From the NCBI RefSeq assembly GCF_047948215.1, contig NC_134461.1:90788245-90852244 (forward strand): 64,000 nt of DNA. The letters are read 5' to 3'. Below the pieces are notes generated by a model. The model saw nothing but the letters and a program-made list of their open reading frames with translations, did no database searches and was not told the origin of the DNA. Shown here in pieces: positions 1-12,679 of this stretch. A program made the position numbers and the translations under genes. The DNA is from Lycorma delicatula. Lineage: Eukaryota; Arthropoda; Insecta; Hemiptera; Fulgoridae. The first letter of the stretch is position 1. Every line of letters starts with the position of its first letter.

Positions 1-780
1 ATAAACTATTTAACATAGGTGGCACTCGTAAATTTTCCAGTACCGGAACACTTGAATTTTTCTTAAAGCAGACCGCAAAAATTTGGTCCACAGCCACAAG
101 CGGCTGTACACTCATTTCGATGTTTACATTGATAAAAAGCAAAACTTATCTTTTTTAGTCAAATATTTAGCTTTTTTCGTGAATTAGATTGTTAGCCACT
201 TATTTTGTCACCGTTTGTCTACGGATACCAAAAGCAAGGACCATTTTCGTGTAGCTCTGATTTTTATAATTTACAGCAATGTCCATCGTCACGTATCATT
301 CATGGAAGCGATATATTTCATTAAGAGATGTGACAACAACGAACAACGAATACTTAATATAAAAAAAAATGTAGGCCAGAATTTAAGTTAAAATAAATTT
401 TATGTGAAAGGACAATTTTTTTTTAATTTTTCCCCAAAAAAAAGCAGTTTCGAAATAGCTTTCTGGCATAGTAAACCCCTAATTAACACTCATGCTGGTG
501 TGCCATAATTTATAATCATCCCTTTCTTTTTCTCAATGATTTCGGTGTCGTGTAAAATAATTTTGAAATTTTGCCACGCGAAATTATATTTTTGACGTTT
601 ATGGGAAGCTATTATCAAAGAAGCTATTGCAAAGAAGCAATCTTTTACTGCGGTTTCTTCATACATTTTTCGTTCCTTTCTTTCTTCTTAATATAATCCG
701 TTTCCTTTATTCTAGATCTCTCCTTTTCAAAAATTTATGGATTTTGCTAGATTTACACTGAATAAATTCTTGGGATCTTT
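1..780. other. AT-rich stretch without recognisable gene
   Basis: I see no coding frame, RNA gene or repeat shared with the rest of the window here. The first 360 bases are slightly less AT-rich and could be part of an old mobile element, but no protein motif supports that. Confidence 0.5.
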
Positions 781-1620
781 CTATAAGCAACGCTTGCTTG
801 GTATTTGTGTAATTGGTAAGGAAGGAGGTCAGTGTTTGGACCAATCCAAGGTCGGTGACAATAGAAAAGCCCAACCTAGAGCTTAGATGCTTATTGGATA
901 ATATTTTAATCAGTCTTATACGTAAATGATATATGAAATTTTTAGGGTTAACTCCAAATTTGGAAAAATGAAGATGACGACTTCCTTAAATGTATTTAGT
1001 GATGAGTAAACATTTCATCTTGGTGGAAAAGTCAACATATGCGTACCTGAGGGATGATAAAATCCCCACGAACTCTTACAATGCGTAAGGGACTACCCAA
1101 AATTAAGTTTTTCGTTTTGTGTGAGATATCTCGAGGACAAGTATACAAGCTGTTCTTTTCGCTGAAGCAAGCGTAACTGGAGTTGCTTATAAGGGCTCGT
1201 CCCTCAATTGCAAGATGAATCAAATAATTTTATATGGAAACAAGATCGTCTCTCTCTCCTTACTGGAATAACTAAGTGCGGGATCGGTTGAGTGACTTTT
1301 CCCTAACCGTTGGCTCGGTCGGCACAGACCCAATGTACAGAATGTTTGTGGTGCCCTTCAAGGTCACCAGATCACAGACCCAATCTGATTTTTCCCTTTA
1401 GAGTTTTATAAAGGATCTTATGTGTACGCATCCTTCCGATACGAGGAAGAGGATTGAAGCAGTTAGTTGTCGCTTGCATTTCTCCAGACATGCTGGTTTA
1501 AGTACTGGGCAACTTCTACTATCAGTCTGATGTGTACTGCGTGACGTAAAGTGCTCACGTTGAACACTTTAGGGGAAACTTTAAGAGGTTTATTTTGTTT
1601 GTGATTGTAAGTCAAAGTTA
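781..1620. other. Unclassified segment of raised GC content
   Basis: This 0.8-kb block is clearly less AT-rich than its flanks, as the retroelement leader and tail segments elsewhere in the window are. It contains a 63-codon minus-strand frame (1032-1223) that I do not recognise, and the 12-mer CACAGACCCAAT twice with a 50-bp period (1323-1334 and 1373-1384). An LTR or a LINE untranslated region is possible, and a host exon or regulatory segment cannot be excluded. No paralogue occurs in the window. Confidence 0.35.
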
Positions 1621-3224
1621 AGACAAATTAAATAATCCTGATTTAAAAATAAATAAATAAAATCAAATATAAATAAATAACATAAATATTACATAATATA
1701 ATAATAATAATAATATTATTATTCATAAAATATAAATATCGTGGTTTTTGAATAACCTTGATATTCAAAAAACCCCGATTTTTTTTTATATACTATGTAT
1801 TATGCAAATTTTATATTGTTACTGCTACAGGTTACTTTTCATTATTTCAAAATAATGATGGGTCTAAACAAAGGAAATAAAGTTAAATACGTAGCTTGTA
1901 GTTTAAAAAAAATATATAATACGTTCTCGATATCTCATTATTTCTTATTAAACTTACCTCCAATCCGGATGCAAATTTTTGTCAAAATTTTTACGCGTTT
2001 TAAATTATAATTTGAAATTATGACACTTGTATTAAAAATAAGTGGAAGCCATTAAAGTAATTATATAAATAGTATAAAATAATAAGTTCAAAATAATAAC
2101 ATTTAATGTAATTATTTTTTAAAAGTATTTTGTGAGATCTTAGAAAAGATTTAATTTTTTTAAATGGTTTTTTAAACCATAAAGTGAGCTTTTTTAAACC
2201 AAAAAAATTAAATTTTAATACAAAGTGAAATAATTTATAACGTCCATGTAATAAAGTAATACGGTAAAGTCCATGATTCCTCAATTTATTCATGATAATA
2301 TAACTTTGTTGAAATGTAATATATATTTACAGTGTTAGTATAATAAAATTTTAAGCCAAAATTAATTATTAAGTAATGACAAAATTTTTATACTTTATAG
2401 AAAACATTAAACAGTTAAAAGACGGTTTTGTTTATTATGAGGCAAAGAAGAAGAAAAAAAAGGTCTTCAGAAATTATTATGACAAAGTCAGTGACTGTTT
2501 TATCCCGGCTATAAACGGTTTGCTGGTAATATCATTGCGTAAAAGAAGGAAGAATGGTCGTACGTATAGGTGAGGGGTGAAATTGTAAGAAAGAGATGAG
2601 AAGAAATAAGTATTGCGACCGACGTGGTATTATTGGCACCCGGCATTAAGGCCCCCTTTCTAATTGCCTCCTGGGGGGAATAAACTTTCATAAGAAGTTG
2701 ACTTTTCCACGAAATGTTCTTTGGGGGGATTTGATGAGCTGTGACTATTATAAAAGGGACAAACACTCGCCGCCTACAAATAAAATGTATATAGGTCTCC
2801 ATATATATATATATATATGTAATATTACACGGTTTTTCCAAAATGTTACCTCGTTGTCATCACTCTAAAACCTTCAGAGTAATAAAAAAATTTAGGTTTA
2901 TTGTGCTTCTTTTATATTTTAATAGACACAGTTATTTGTATATTATATATATATATATATTCGCTTTCTCTCTCTCTCTCATAAGCGAGCGCACCTCGCA
3001 CGCACACACCCACACACATACCTAATTAAAGTTGAAAAATGAATTTAATCAATATTAAAATCCTTTTGTAGTGAAGCTACATTACTTTTTAGTTAGAATT
3101 AGTAGATTGTATTTTTATACTAGTCCTTTTACATCGTTACCAAAGTCGCGTAATGAAACGTTTTAATTCCATTTATAATAATGATTAAAAATTGTGGGCG
3201 ATATTACTCTATTACGAACTACAA
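1621..3224. other. AT-rich spacer with microsatellites
   Basis: Low-complexity AT-rich DNA. Short TA runs lie near 2800-2820, and a compound microsatellite (TA, then CT, then CA units) lies at 2941-3020. The small open frames here have no recognisable motif and overlap low-complexity sequence. Confidence 0.6.
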
Positions 3225-4045
3225 AGCAATTTTATCCGACTTCAAAAAAGGAAGTTATGTATTCGACCCGTATATTTTATTATGTTCGCGCATAACTTTT
3301 AGGTAGATTTCATAAGAAAGCTACCTATTGTAATGGGTACCACGATTTGACTTCCGGAAAGTTTTGGTATATCTTCTCGTTTCACATTCCCAGACTCAAA
3401 AACCACCGTCAGTTCAACATTTTATATATATTTCACTTTCTTATGGACACGATAACTGCCGTAATTTTGCGTCAATCACTTTCAAGTTGTTCCTTAAAAA
3501 TAACTCGTCCCAAAATCTCGGTCAAGTTTGGTAACGGCCAAATCATTTTTTTGAAAACAGAATGTCGCTGTAACTTTCTTATTAAGTAAAATATCAATTA
3601 GATTAAAGTTAGTACGATTCTTTGGATAAGGGCCTAAAACTTATATGCGAAATTTTTTTGATATCACCAACCACTGGCCCAGGGGGTGGAAAAAAGGTGT
3701 TTCGAAGACAAAAAAGTTATACCTCCCTTAATAGGTTCAGTATTGAATCGGTTAAAAGTGGTAATTAGTCCTCTAACATAACCTAAAATTTTGTCTGAAA
3801 AAACGTTTGATACGACCAACCCTTACGACAAGGAATGCCAAAATATTGCTGGAATTGTAAGAAGATGGGGCTTGTCGTATGCTAAACATGTGAAACTTTT
3901 TTCACATACAACCATTGGCATATGGAGTAAATTTTAAGTTTTACTTAACTTTTGGGTGGAAATCTTTTTTATCCCCTACTAGCACCGGTAAAATCTACCT
4001 CCGCCTTCTGGCGTGCAGAAAGAGATTTTTTCTTATTTATTCGAT
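3225..4045 (+). repeat. Dispersed repeat family A, copy 1
   Basis: The stretch matches 41340-42060 in the same orientation over roughly 720 bp. Shared landmarks include TAGATTTCATAAGAAAGCTA near the left side (3303 onward), the CACGATAACTGCCGTAATTT block, a CATCACCAACCA-type block and the final CACCTCCGCC region. A short fragment of the left part recurs at 19205-19260. The 80- and 109-codon plus-strand frames inside it are not conserved as frames in the second copy, so I treat them as non-coding. In the second copy this core sits inside long terminal inverted repeats; those arms are missing here. Class unknown. Confidence 0.7.
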
Positions 4046-4244
4046 TAAAATAAATGTTGTTGCAATCGACGCTGCTGCTTTATCCGGTGGTATCAAAAAG
4101 TTGAAAAAAATTGCTAGACACAAGAAATTGATCTTAAAATTGACAAAAAATCTTTTCACTGTCCAGTGGGAAGGTAGGGACGGTGGAAATTCTGATATTC
4201 TATATGTATGCATCACCTTACACCCAAAAAACTGTTTTAAATAA

Positions 4245-4510
4245 ACTAGTAGCTAAGTGGGTGTACTGTGTCAAGAGTACCCCCCCTCACCAACAAAATG
4301 TGCTAGTGTAGCACTGACGTAGTCTTCCACTATGTTGTGACGTCACAAGTGCGCGGTAGAATTAAGTAAATGAATAATATTTCAAATGTAAATACGTATT
4401 TAAAGTGGCCGCTAGTACCGTCAACACCGCGCGAATGAAATACTATATGCGCACGTGCTTTAAATAAACAAAAAAATATTATCTTTAAATAAAATGATAA
4501 ATATTTTTAA
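4245..4510 (+). repeat. Dispersed repeat family B, copy 1
   Basis: This segment matches the reverse complement of 59895-60335. The best-conserved part includes TTTAAAGTGGCCGCTAGTAC and the following CGCGCGAAT...TATGCGC stretch, then AATATTAT and AAATAAAATGATA. The second copy carries extra sequence resembling a SINE tail in its middle. No coding potential is visible and the family is not identified. Confidence 0.6.
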
Positions 4511-6899
4511 TTAACTTGTGTGTATAAGCCGTGCATCAGAAAAATACCACTTGACGGGAAAGTCCTATAACTGTGTTATCAGCTTTTTTTTAAGACTAAA
4601 TATTCACGTTATCAACGTAGAACTCAATAATATTTATGACCATTTTTCACTATAGAATCAACCATTCATTTTTGGTTTGGCTAATTCACAATTAGTAAAG
4701 GCACAGAAGAAGAAACATAAATCCAAATTAAATAAAATTTGAAATAGTGAAAAAAATTTATCGTTTTGGAAGATACGAATCTTGCAGAAAGCAAAGTTAT
4801 GTGATAGACCAGTAGCACTGTGAAAATCTTAATAAACGTGTGCGTAGTATCTTAGATGAACATTTATATACAAAAAAAGCTATCAATTAAATTGTATGCT
4901 GTGATTGCTCACAGGCAATAAAAACTACAAACGTATGGCTAATTATAATTCTCGTTTAAATTTTTTTTAAATGAATTTTACGTCTGTTTGCTCAAACCGG
5001 GTGAGATTGTGAGAAAAGTTTTATTATTAAAAAGTTCTTTTTATCAGGGTATAGACGATTCGCCTGTTCCAATCTCTAAGAAAGTTTCTATTTATGCATC
5101 CAAAAATCCATATTTATGAAGTTCTACATTGCACGTTTCCATATATATTTATTTATACAGATTAGTTATTGTCTGATTTATGAAAATAAACATAATCTTA
5201 GGACAGTTTATCACCATCGCTTCCTTGGTCTACTTACACCTCTCCAACCCATCAGTTTGTATCTCCAAACCTTCTTGGGTATAACCAACGTATACCTTGG
5301 GTATTAGTCCAATGGACGTATACCCAAGGTATATTAAAACGATGTATATCCATTCTTATTAAACCTTAATAAGAAATATTAAAATATTTTTAAAAAATTC
5401 CAAATATTTGAAAAAAATGTTAAAGTGTGCACTTTATAATTTAATATTATCATAAATATATCACATTCATTTATTTGTGTGCATTTTATAAGCATAAGAA
5501 TATTTAGCAGTTTTAATTTTTGGTTTTACAATTTATAAGATAGAAGATGAAATATGAATACATTACAAAAAATTTTATTCAAAAATAAAAAATAATTCTC
5601 TATATTAATATTTTTTAAACAGGTATTTAAAGATTTAAAGATTTTAAAAAGATTATTTTGGCTAGTAAGATTATTAAAATAATTTTCCCATATCATTTTC
5701 TTGCGGATTAACAAAATACACGATCAACATAAGGAATACACAACCTATTAGCCTAAAGGATAAAAAAATTAAATTAAATGATATGAGAACCAGGACAAAT
5801 GAATGAATACGAATATAAAGAACCATTAAGTTATTGCAATCTTTATACTATTATGAAATGAACTGAAAGTTGATGTACCTGTTTGATGTAACATACAAGC
5901 AATTTAAATTCTTTCGAAAAAAGAAAATAATACTTTATACTGAGAAAAATATGAGTCCATTGGCATATATACATAAAAACAATTTAAAAAAAAATTAGAT
6001 TTAATCAAATATGAAAATTATTATTATGAAATATAAATCTTTTTATGTTTGCTGAATAATAATGATTTATGTTAATATCTATCCTCGTAGAATTTTTATT
6101 GACATCAAACAAAAATAATTAAATTTAATAAATAAAAAAAAAATGTCCGCAAAAAATAAAAAATTCATTTAAAAAATTATCAATCAAGTGTATATTCTTA
6201 ATTATTAAACTGTTTAAAAGAAGTCGGATTTTTAATATTACACACTGATGTTTTTTTCAGTGATTTAGAGTGTATTTAATAAAATAAATTTATCAACTTT
6301 ATATAATACGAAATAAATTTTATGATTGGATAAACTATTTAAAATATTGTTACGATTTGTTTACTGCATTCTACATCTATCTGAGTTAAAATAAATTTAT
6401 ATTTCTAATCTTTTTATCTTATTATTCAATATCTATTTATGTTCGGATATAAGACAGAAAAATCGACAATTATAGCCTGTATAAAACTTTTTTTTTAATG
6501 TAGTATTTTTGATAAATTTATTATATCTTTAAAAGCAATGCAGGTACGACTTAATAAATATTTTAGTTACACTACTTTTTTTAAACAACCTGTAATATGT
6601 TATCGTTAAAGATATCTCATTTAGATCAACTCCTATGTAAAATTTTCACTTTTATATGACTAATAAAATGGCGAGAACAATAAATAAATTATATTCATTA
6701 AATGTCGGTTAAATAAAAAATCCAGTGCAATTAGAATTATCTTAAACACAGTTTAGTAATATATAATTTGAATATTATAAATACAATTAAAAAAAAATTG
6801 GGACTTTCTCTGTTCCAGGGATAAGAATAGTTATGACCCAGTTAATCGGATTTGAACGGATACTTTTAACAATGTTTGGTAGTTTAATGGGTATTTTTT
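4511..6899. other. AT-rich spacer, no gene seen
   Basis: About 2.4 kb of AT-rich sequence with homopolymer runs. The two 60-codon frames here (5116-5307 plus, 5526-5714 minus) are low-complexity and have no motif. A near-repeat TATACC(C/T)AAGGTAT motif around 5280-5335 is the only local structure noted. Confidence 0.6.
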
Positions 6900-7885
6900 C
6901 AGTGATTCACAAAGAATTTTAACCTTTCAGGATATATTCTATTGATGAAAATAAAGAAGAAAATTCAAATAACAAGATTCGGAAATGTTTCGTTAGCGAG
7001 TATCGGCTGGCGAAAGATTTCGCCTTGACTTCTGCCCCTTTGGTAAAATTAAGCCAAACTGTAATTCCCGGAAACCAAATTAAAGGGTTAACTTTTATAT
7101 TTTAAAGACTCCGTCTGCGTTATTAGTTTTGAGTTTTATTTCACTTTTTTGACTTTTGTTTTAATAAATTTTTGTTATATGACTTATATTAACTTTAAAC
7201 CTTATAAGTTTTATTATTTTAGAATTATTTTACATTTTTATTAAAGAAAATTCCGGGCGATGATAACGCACAGACGTTCTTCGCCACCAAACAAAAAAAA
7301 AAAAATTAAAGGGTTAAATTTAGTAGCTTCTGGAATGGAATGCAAAGTTGGCAGGAGTCTATTACTCCCTACTCTATCGCAGAACCTGGACAGAGTCCCT
7401 TGCTGCTGGATCATTCTAATCGGGCTTGTTTTTAAGTAGCTTCTGTATGAAGTGTGATCTGAAAGATTAAAAAAAAATTAGGTCCCAGAACTGTATTTTT
7501 AGTAATTTTTGAAAAATCGGGGATGAAAGAAGAAAAAAATTGGTGTCGAATTTACACTATTTTATGTTTACCGTAAAATAACTTTGTTAAATAGTGAATA
7601 AACACATGATTAACACATGAATTAGGTTATTAAACGGTTACAAAACGGGTAAGGAATTTCATTCTAAATAAAATGGTATAAATAAAGTCCTCATAAAATA
7701 AATACAAACATAATCAATTTCGAAGTTTACTAAAAAGAACACATATCAAAATATGACAAATTTTGAAACACAATTTTGTCACTTTTATCAAATGTAACAA
7801 AATGAGACAAAATTTTCAATATTACAAAAATAAAAGAATAAATATTTAGGAAAACAACAAATAAAACTAACTTTTTTGCCGTAAA
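6900..7885 (+). repeat. Dispersed repeat family C, copy 1 (interrupted)
   Basis: The sequence aligns with 12677-13285 and more distantly with 35104-35660. All start with a GTGATTCA motif and share GGC(T/G)(A/G)GC(A/G)AAA near their first third, GTCCCAGAACT in the middle and AATAACTTTGTTAAA (degenerate in copy 3) further on. The copy is split by a 213-bp retroposon at 7092-7304. No transposase frame is present, so this looks non-autonomous. The start motif resembles the end of the Tc1-like transposon at 20174, which suggests but does not prove a DNA-transposon origin. Confidence 0.65.
7092..7304 (+). mobile_element. Short poly(A)-tailed retroposon with 13-bp target duplication
   Basis: ATTAAAGGGTTAA occurs on both sides (7079-7091 and 7305-7317), and the insert ends in a run of A. 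The homologous position of family C copy 2 (about 12860-12873) is uninterrupted, giving an empty site. Just before the A-run the sequence can fold: GGCGA (7256-7260) pairs with TCGCC (7281-7285) and AACG with CGTT inside it. That is typical of the 3' end that a LINE reverse transcriptase recognises. The unit is either a SINE or a 5'-truncated LINE tail. It has no coding frame. Confidence 0.8.
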
Positions 7886-8858
7886 TATCCAGTGTTCTGC
7901 CAGACGAATAATGTTTTTGGTGGGTTTTTGTATTTTAACAAGATTTTTTGTCGAAATACGGAAATTTACTGTTTAAATTTATCTTTATATGTACTCTCTT
8001 CTTTATTTTCACAAGTAGAACTAGTCCTGAACGTTTTTTTTTTTTACTTTTTAATCTTCGTAAATCATTCTGTATATTTTTATTAAAGTAATAATACTGG
8101 AAATATTATTTCGATGTCATTTTCTCTTTACGTAGATAATAAATAATGAGGTAATAAAATAAATTTATTTTTGTAGAAAAATATAAGAAAAGATTTGTGT
8201 TTTTCTGTAACATATACATGCTACCTGGTGGTTTCTGCTTATAGAGTGTGTATAACTGTTGAGACGGAAGTATTAAAATAGGAACAGCTGTTTAGTATTT
8301 CTTTGAATGTGCGTGGTATATGTGTCAATGTCAGGATGATAGAGTAAGGACTACTGTTAGAGAATATAGGTTGTTTATATTATATTGATTGTGTCCTGTA
8401 TATTTCACATAGGTTTAAGGATCAACCGACCACAGAGTGATTGATCCTCTGAGGTGTACCTGGTTGTCTATTGTATATGAAATCTCTTTCCTTCCACAGG
8501 CGAGGTTACTGTGATTTATGTTTTATTTATGATATAATACAACTCCCCTAAGATGCTATTGAAATATTATGTTACAAAAAAGAAGCTTTTTTCAAACATA
8601 ATAGATATTTATCTAATGTAGCTATTCTACAATTTATTAAATTCCTAAAAGAAAGAAATACTTATTTAAAAATTAAAAAAATTATAAGTGTTACGTACTT
8701 TTTTGGTTAAATTATTAATTTTATTTAAAAGTAATATGAGAACGAACGTTTCTGTTTAAAGTATTTGAGAGGTGTACATTTTTAACATTTTTTAAACAAT
8801 CTAGATTAAAATTTATTTTGAATATATCATTTCAAAAGTTTCCAAATTCTAAAAGAAA
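7886..8858. other. AT-rich spacer, no gene seen
   Basis: AT-rich DNA with a less AT-rich patch at about 8220-8530 that includes the small inverted repeat AGGATCAA...TTGATCCT. I see no coding motif or paralogue for this patch in the window. Confidence 0.5.
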
Positions 8859-9640
8859 ATGGTAAGAATGACTTCAAGAAAATTCTCGCGCAGTTCTGCA
8901 CAAGATGACCGACTTTCGATAATTTATTTTGAATATTTTGAAAAGGTATCAAGTCGTTCTAATCGAGAATTTTCCCAGAAAATAAGAAAACTAAAAGAGG
9001 AATATCGTTTTTTTAATATTAAAAGATATGTTTTTGTTTATAACAAATTATTATAACCGCAATTTAATTAAATAATTTCAAAAAAATAATACTTTTTTTT
9101 TTGGATATAAAAAACTCTAGTCCTATCAGAAGCACTATATGAGGCAAAATGTTCGCAGTTTTTTCCAGAACAAGAAAAAGTAAAAGTAGAAAAAACAATT
9201 CTAAGAAAAATTTATGAACCAAAATACGAAAACGGAATTTACAAATTGAAAAGTGAGAAAGAAATTTACAAATATACAGAAAAAATAGGGGACTTATCCG
9301 GAAAAGAGGATTACAGTTTTATGGATATTTATTTAGAATGAACATCCAAAAATTTATAAAAAAATATTTAATTTCTACATAAACAAAGCTACAAATACCA
9401 ACTGGTTTAAAGAAATAGAAACAGATTTAAAAATATTAAACATTTATAAGTATCTGTGTAAAGATAGAGATAAATTTAGAAAGTAATTTGAGGATCTAAG
9501 TTACCAGAGAGAAAGAAAAAGAAGAGTATAAACTAGAATAGATGTACGAAAAAAGATTACAACAGTGCAAAAGAATGAAAACATTTAGGGAAAAGAAACA
9601 AAGTCAAAACTATGCAAACGTAACCGTAATGGTTGGAACG
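8859..9640 (+). pseudogene. RTE-like LINE ORF2 C-terminal relic
   Basis: A decayed C-terminal part of a non-LTR retrotransposon polymerase. The clearest piece, 9120-9341, reads ALYEAKCSQFF, then a lysine-rich stretch ending in ILRKIYEPKYENGIYKLKS and KEIYKYTEKI. It corresponds to the conserved tail of RTE-like ORF2 proteins: the 'ALYGAETWTL' position, 'FLRKILGP...ENG.Y.L' and 'E.Y..IE.L'. After the stop at 9339, frames continue with NTNWFKEIETDLKILNI (about 9397-9440) and a lysine/arginine-rich end. At least four stops or frameshifts separate the pieces. The 65-codon frame 8859-9056 may be an upstream part but is not recognisable by itself. No catalytic reverse-transcriptase core remains. It is an old dead fragment. 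Confidence 0.6.
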
Positions 9641-10424
9641 AAAATAACAAAATAAATACGATGTTTAAAATGATTAATCTCAATATTTATATTTAAAAAT
9701 TTGTTTTAATTAATTTACAAACTTGTGCTACTATCTTCTGGTAAATATTTAAAACATTTATGAAAGAAACGTCAACGTTCCAATTTGCAGCGTCATAAAG
9801 AACCGCACTTCTAATTCGTCCTGCCCAAATTTTTTCCATTTTAAATTGAGCGTAACTCAAGAACGACTGAACAAATCTTCATAAAACTGTTACATGCACA
9901 ACTTTAGATACAGTACTACAGTAAGCATAAATTTCATAGATATTGATGAATTAGTTATGGAGATTTTCGAGTCACAAAATTTTATATATATAAATTTTTA
10001 AGGAAACTGCAATTTAAGTGAATGGTATTTTCGTATTCTCCACACCTCAAAGCATAAAGAAAATTCAATTTCACCCCCCCCCCCGCCAACAATCTAATCA
10101 TGCGACCGAAAGTAATACAGTAATACCTTACTTTTCTTTAAAAAATCAGTAAAAAGTTATTTTAATTATTAATAATATTTATTTTATATATATATATATA
10201 TATAAAATTTATATACATATATACACATATGAACTCTCCTTACTATTTCAGTCTCGTATAAAGTAAGAGCTTTAGGTACAATATTTAATAATATTCTTTC
10301 TTTCGTTTGTGCAATGTTATATAAGGTATTAAAATTTTTTTCCCTTAAATTATGCGACTTTTTTAGCACAAAAAAGAATTATTTTAAATTATCGATGCAT
10401 AAATAACAGAAATATGTATGTGTG

Positions 10425-10480
<56 letters not shown>

Positions 10481-10694
10481 TCTTAGTATTACAATTTAGT
10501 TTACGTATGAATGATTTAATAAATTCATGTAAAAGAATAACGAAAGTAGAGTACAGCGTGTAATATTTTCCTTGAAAGCTATTAGTTTCTGAATATCTAG
10601 TAAAATAAAAAAAAGTTTGATTTTAAAATTAATAAAGTTTTAAATATGAAATCAATGTTATAGATAACATTTTAATAAAGCAAATTTGTTACAG
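9641..10694. other. AT-rich spacer with microsatellites
   Basis: The stretch holds an 11-C run at 10074-10084, TA runs at about 10186-10206, and a mixed TG/TA microsatellite at 10417-10482. Elsewhere it is AT-rich and structureless. The 61-codon minus-strand frame 10184-10369 is partly encoded by the TA run and is rejected. Confidence 0.6.
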
Positions 10695-11230
10695 TTCATA
10701 TAAATAATCCAAAAACGTTTTCCGATAGCAGACACCACCTCTTAAACCTTAAAAAATATATGTTTTTTGTTTTTTGTTCTATCTCCCTTCCGTTTAAATA
10801 TTTTTCAAACGTTTTTTAAAGTTTATACTTCATGTATAAAACTATCAAGGTCTACAATTTTTTAAATTACAGACCTCAGACCTAAAATGCAGAAAGGTTT
10901 TTTGAAAAATTTGTTTTTCTTATTTTAATCTTATTAAAGGGGGGTGTCAGATTTAGAAACAATTTACTTAAAAAATTTGTTAAGCTTCACCTACATATAA
11001 ATATTTTTAGAAAAAAATATTCTAAAAATTTATTCCTCACCTCTAAAATAATATATATACTGTTTTTTTTGTTCTAATTCTTTTAATTTTTATTATAAAA
11101 AATATTTTGTTTTTCTTTGCAACTTTATGGAAAATCAAAATTTAAGTAGTGTTGGCCCTATATTATATCCCGGACCCAAAATAAGAAGCAATTTTTTATG
11201 TCCGGAAAATTCGAGTAATGCTTTCTTCGC
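10695..11230 (+). repeat. Dispersed repeat family D, copy 1 (uninterrupted)
   Basis: It aligns in the same orientation with 33600-34650. Shared landmarks are TCTACAATT, the CAGACCT block, TTATTCCTCAC / TTATTCTCCAC, CTTTTAATTTTTATTAT, and CCCGGACCC(A/G)AAATAAGAAGC near the right end. Copy 2 is split by a 499-bp insert at the position corresponding to about 10880. Similarity probably continues weakly to about 11620. No coding frame is shared. Confidence 0.65.
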
Positions 11231-12625
11231 CAGCTTTTTTTATTTATTTTGACAGTCATTTTAATTCTAGATTTATTTTTCATTAAGAAAAATAAATTTA
11301 ATTGATTTAATATTATTTTTGCCACTTTTTGGTTTATTTCATGTCAAATAAAAGTATCTTTATCTACTTTATTTTTTCTGACTATACTTCACCAATTTTC
11401 TACAAATTTGGTCACGTAACTATATATACTGGCAGTGTTACTATAGACCTAAAAAGCATTTTTCAACTGCATTCTTTTGGATTTGCAACAATTTTTTTAA
11501 AAACTATTTAAAATAAAGTATTTGGAGACCCATCTTTTTTTTAATTTTTATTGTAAGGATAATAAAAATATAGTCATCAAATTTTTCTCATAATTTTTTT
11601 ATCCCGAGAATTTAACTTTTATTTTTCAGTTTTGAAAAATTCTTTTAATCATTTATGGGCTTGATAAATTCACTATCAGAAATTACATTTATTTTTTTAT
11701 TACTTGTTTCAAATAAAAATAATGCATTTACTCTATCGATAGATATATTAAAATTATTTAATAAAAATTGACTGTAGACTAAATTATTTTTTAGGGTTTA
11801 TTTGTAACAACGTATTTTTAAAAGTGATATTTTACTTATGTATAAGTATGTAATTTATTGAAATTTTAAAAGAAGATTTATTAAAAATAACAAAACGCAT
11901 TAAACAACTAAAGCATGAAGATGTGCAGATATGTTTATAAACAGTCGTTTTATTTAAAAAACATGGTTTTTATTCGACATACAAAAATAATTTTAAAAAA
12001 AATTTAATAATATTTTTTCTATGCATTATTTTTTAAATTAAACAAAAAAAAAAAAAAGAAGATTTTGGTAACAGTGATATGATTCAACAGTATAAAGTAC
12101 TTTTCTATCCTTTCCTCGTTTTTTCTTCTTCATTTAGGCGAAATTTTTACGGGCCGATGTTCTTGATCTTTACCTATTGGAAATGAGAAATTTATGTCAA
12201 AAACTAATAGCGTATGAAAAATCTACTATAGTGTGACTGAAAAAATTGAACTATTAACCTTCTGGATGAAAGATAAAGTTTAATCACGTCACTATGAAAT
12301 TTGGCAGAGCACTTTATTTATACAACATTAAATCAATTTGTACAGTTTGCAATCAAATTGATTTAAATGTTATTTCAGAGTAAACCAGTCCATAGCATTG
12401 AAGTTTAGAATTTATAATCGTGCTAATACGAGTATACTCACATTTGAAATTGGAGGACAAATTATCTCAGGGATTTTTATCTCAGCTACTTTTAATTGAT
12501 GATGAAGAATTTCTATGAATTTTGTGTGGTCTTTCTTTTTTATTTTAAAACGGTTATTATTTTGAGATCAATTATTGATTGTGGATGATATGTTACAGCT
12601 AAAAAATTCTGATGTATATTAACCT

Positions 12626-12628
<3 letters not shown>
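11231..12628. other. AT-rich spacer, no gene seen
   Basis: Low-complexity AT-rich sequence. The 60-codon frame 11329-11511 is hydrophobic by composition only. No repeat or motif with support. Confidence 0.5.

Positions 12629-12676
<48 letters not shown>
12629..12676. repeat. (TA)n microsatellite, about 48 bp
   Basis: A nearly perfect TA run that directly abuts the GTGATTCA start of family C copy 2. Family C copy 3 (35104) also begins directly after a TA run. Confidence 0.9.

Positions 12677-12679
<3 letters not shown>

Noticed and set aside
3347..4244. Two plus-strand frames (80 and 109 codons) as genes
   Set aside because: They lie in or overlap repeat family A; the frames are not preserved in the second copy at 41340-42060.
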